A stretch of 13,580 bases of DNA from positions 1-13,580 of the forward strand of contig JADFYT010000031.1 in NCBI GenBank assembly GCA_015232935.1, read 5' to 3'. The notes beneath the pieces were generated by a model, which had not been told where the DNA came from, ran no database searches, and saw only the letters and a program-made list of their open reading frames with translations. Numbering within the stretch: position 1 is the first letter of the stretch; each line of letters begins with the position of its first letter. The translations under genes and the position numbers were made by a program. The stretch comes from Desulfamplus sp. GTDB lineage: Bacteria; Desulfobacterota; Desulfobacteria; Desulfobacterales; Desulfobacteraceae. Below are positions 13,529 to 13,580 of the stretch, in pieces.

Positions 13529-13580
13529 ATGAAACAGACTCAGGAATTCGATGGCAAGAATGTTGAAACCGCTGTTGAAA
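13529..13580 (+). CDS. jag: Jag/KhpB RNA-binding protein, amino-terminal fragment
   Basis: Only 17 codons lie in the window (MKQTQEFDGKNVETAVE). The F-x-G-K-x-V-x-x-A-V pattern is the usual start of the Jag amino-terminal domain, and the location directly after yidC is the standard one. GGAGG (13520-13524) is 4 nt before ATG 13529. The rest, expected to hold KH and R3H RNA-binding domains, is beyond the window edge. Confidence 0.85.
   Translation, partial: MKQTQEFDGKNVETAVE

Noticed and set aside
10402..13580. Possible replication origin next to rpmH-rnpA-yidC-jag
   Set aside because: The cluster often lies near oriC, but I found no dnaA or dnaN and no cluster of TTATCCACA-like boxes in the rpmH upstream region; one TTATCCACC occurs inside the HD gene near 6846 and stands alone.

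Overview
The window is a moderately AT-rich piece of bacterial chromosome carrying mostly housekeeping genes. Several things point to an anaerobic deltaproteobacterium, most likely a sulfate-reducer relative (Desulfobacterales): a class III (oxygen-sensitive) ribonucleotide reductase with its radical-SAM activase, a MobB molybdenum-cofactor protein beside a helix-turn-helix/periplasmic-binding-like regulator, and an exported protein family I associate with that group. The taxonomic call is an inference from gene content and protein style. No rRNA or tRNA gene, CRISPR array, transposase or phage gene was recognised.

Layout. Positions 1-588 are AT-rich and gene-free, holding T-runs and palindromic repeats, including a 133-bp imperfect palindrome just before a NudL-type Nudix hydrolase (589-1161). 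A small two-helix membrane protein lies on the minus strand (1249-1524). Next come a sigma70-like promoter overlapped by two NrdR-box-like operators (1566-1616), nrdD (1756-3849) and its activase gene (3854-4660). The convergent gap 4661-4859 contains two inverted-repeat elements. A minus-strand HTH-PBP regulator (4860-5795) is divergent from mobB (6064-6639), and a clean CAAGCAAAC/GTTTGCTTG palindrome lies between them. Behind mobB, on the same strand and with short gaps, are an HD-domain hydrolase (6675-7610) and an exported protein (7648-8658).

The right part holds panC on the minus strand (8704-9549), a divergent HD phosphohydrolase (9775-10401), and then the conserved cluster rpmH, rnpA, yidD, yidC and the start of jag/khpB (10612 to the window end). 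rpmH (44 codons) is a real gene of that cluster. The rpmH-rnpA gap is enlarged to 214 bp and packed with palindromic repeats related to copies near 140 and 6030.

How the genes work together. nrdD and the activase form a deoxynucleotide-synthesis unit probably repressed by NrdR when (d)ATP is plentiful. The regulator/mobB pair suggests control linked to molybdate, tungstate or molybdopterin. rpmH-rnpA-yidD-yidC-jag is the ancient ribosome/RNase P/membrane-insertion block. The most unusual content is regulatory and repetitive rather than a new protein system: several perfect or near-perfect palindromes beside start sites, and at least three families of dispersed intergenic inverted repeats. I did not find a convincing undescribed multi-gene system.
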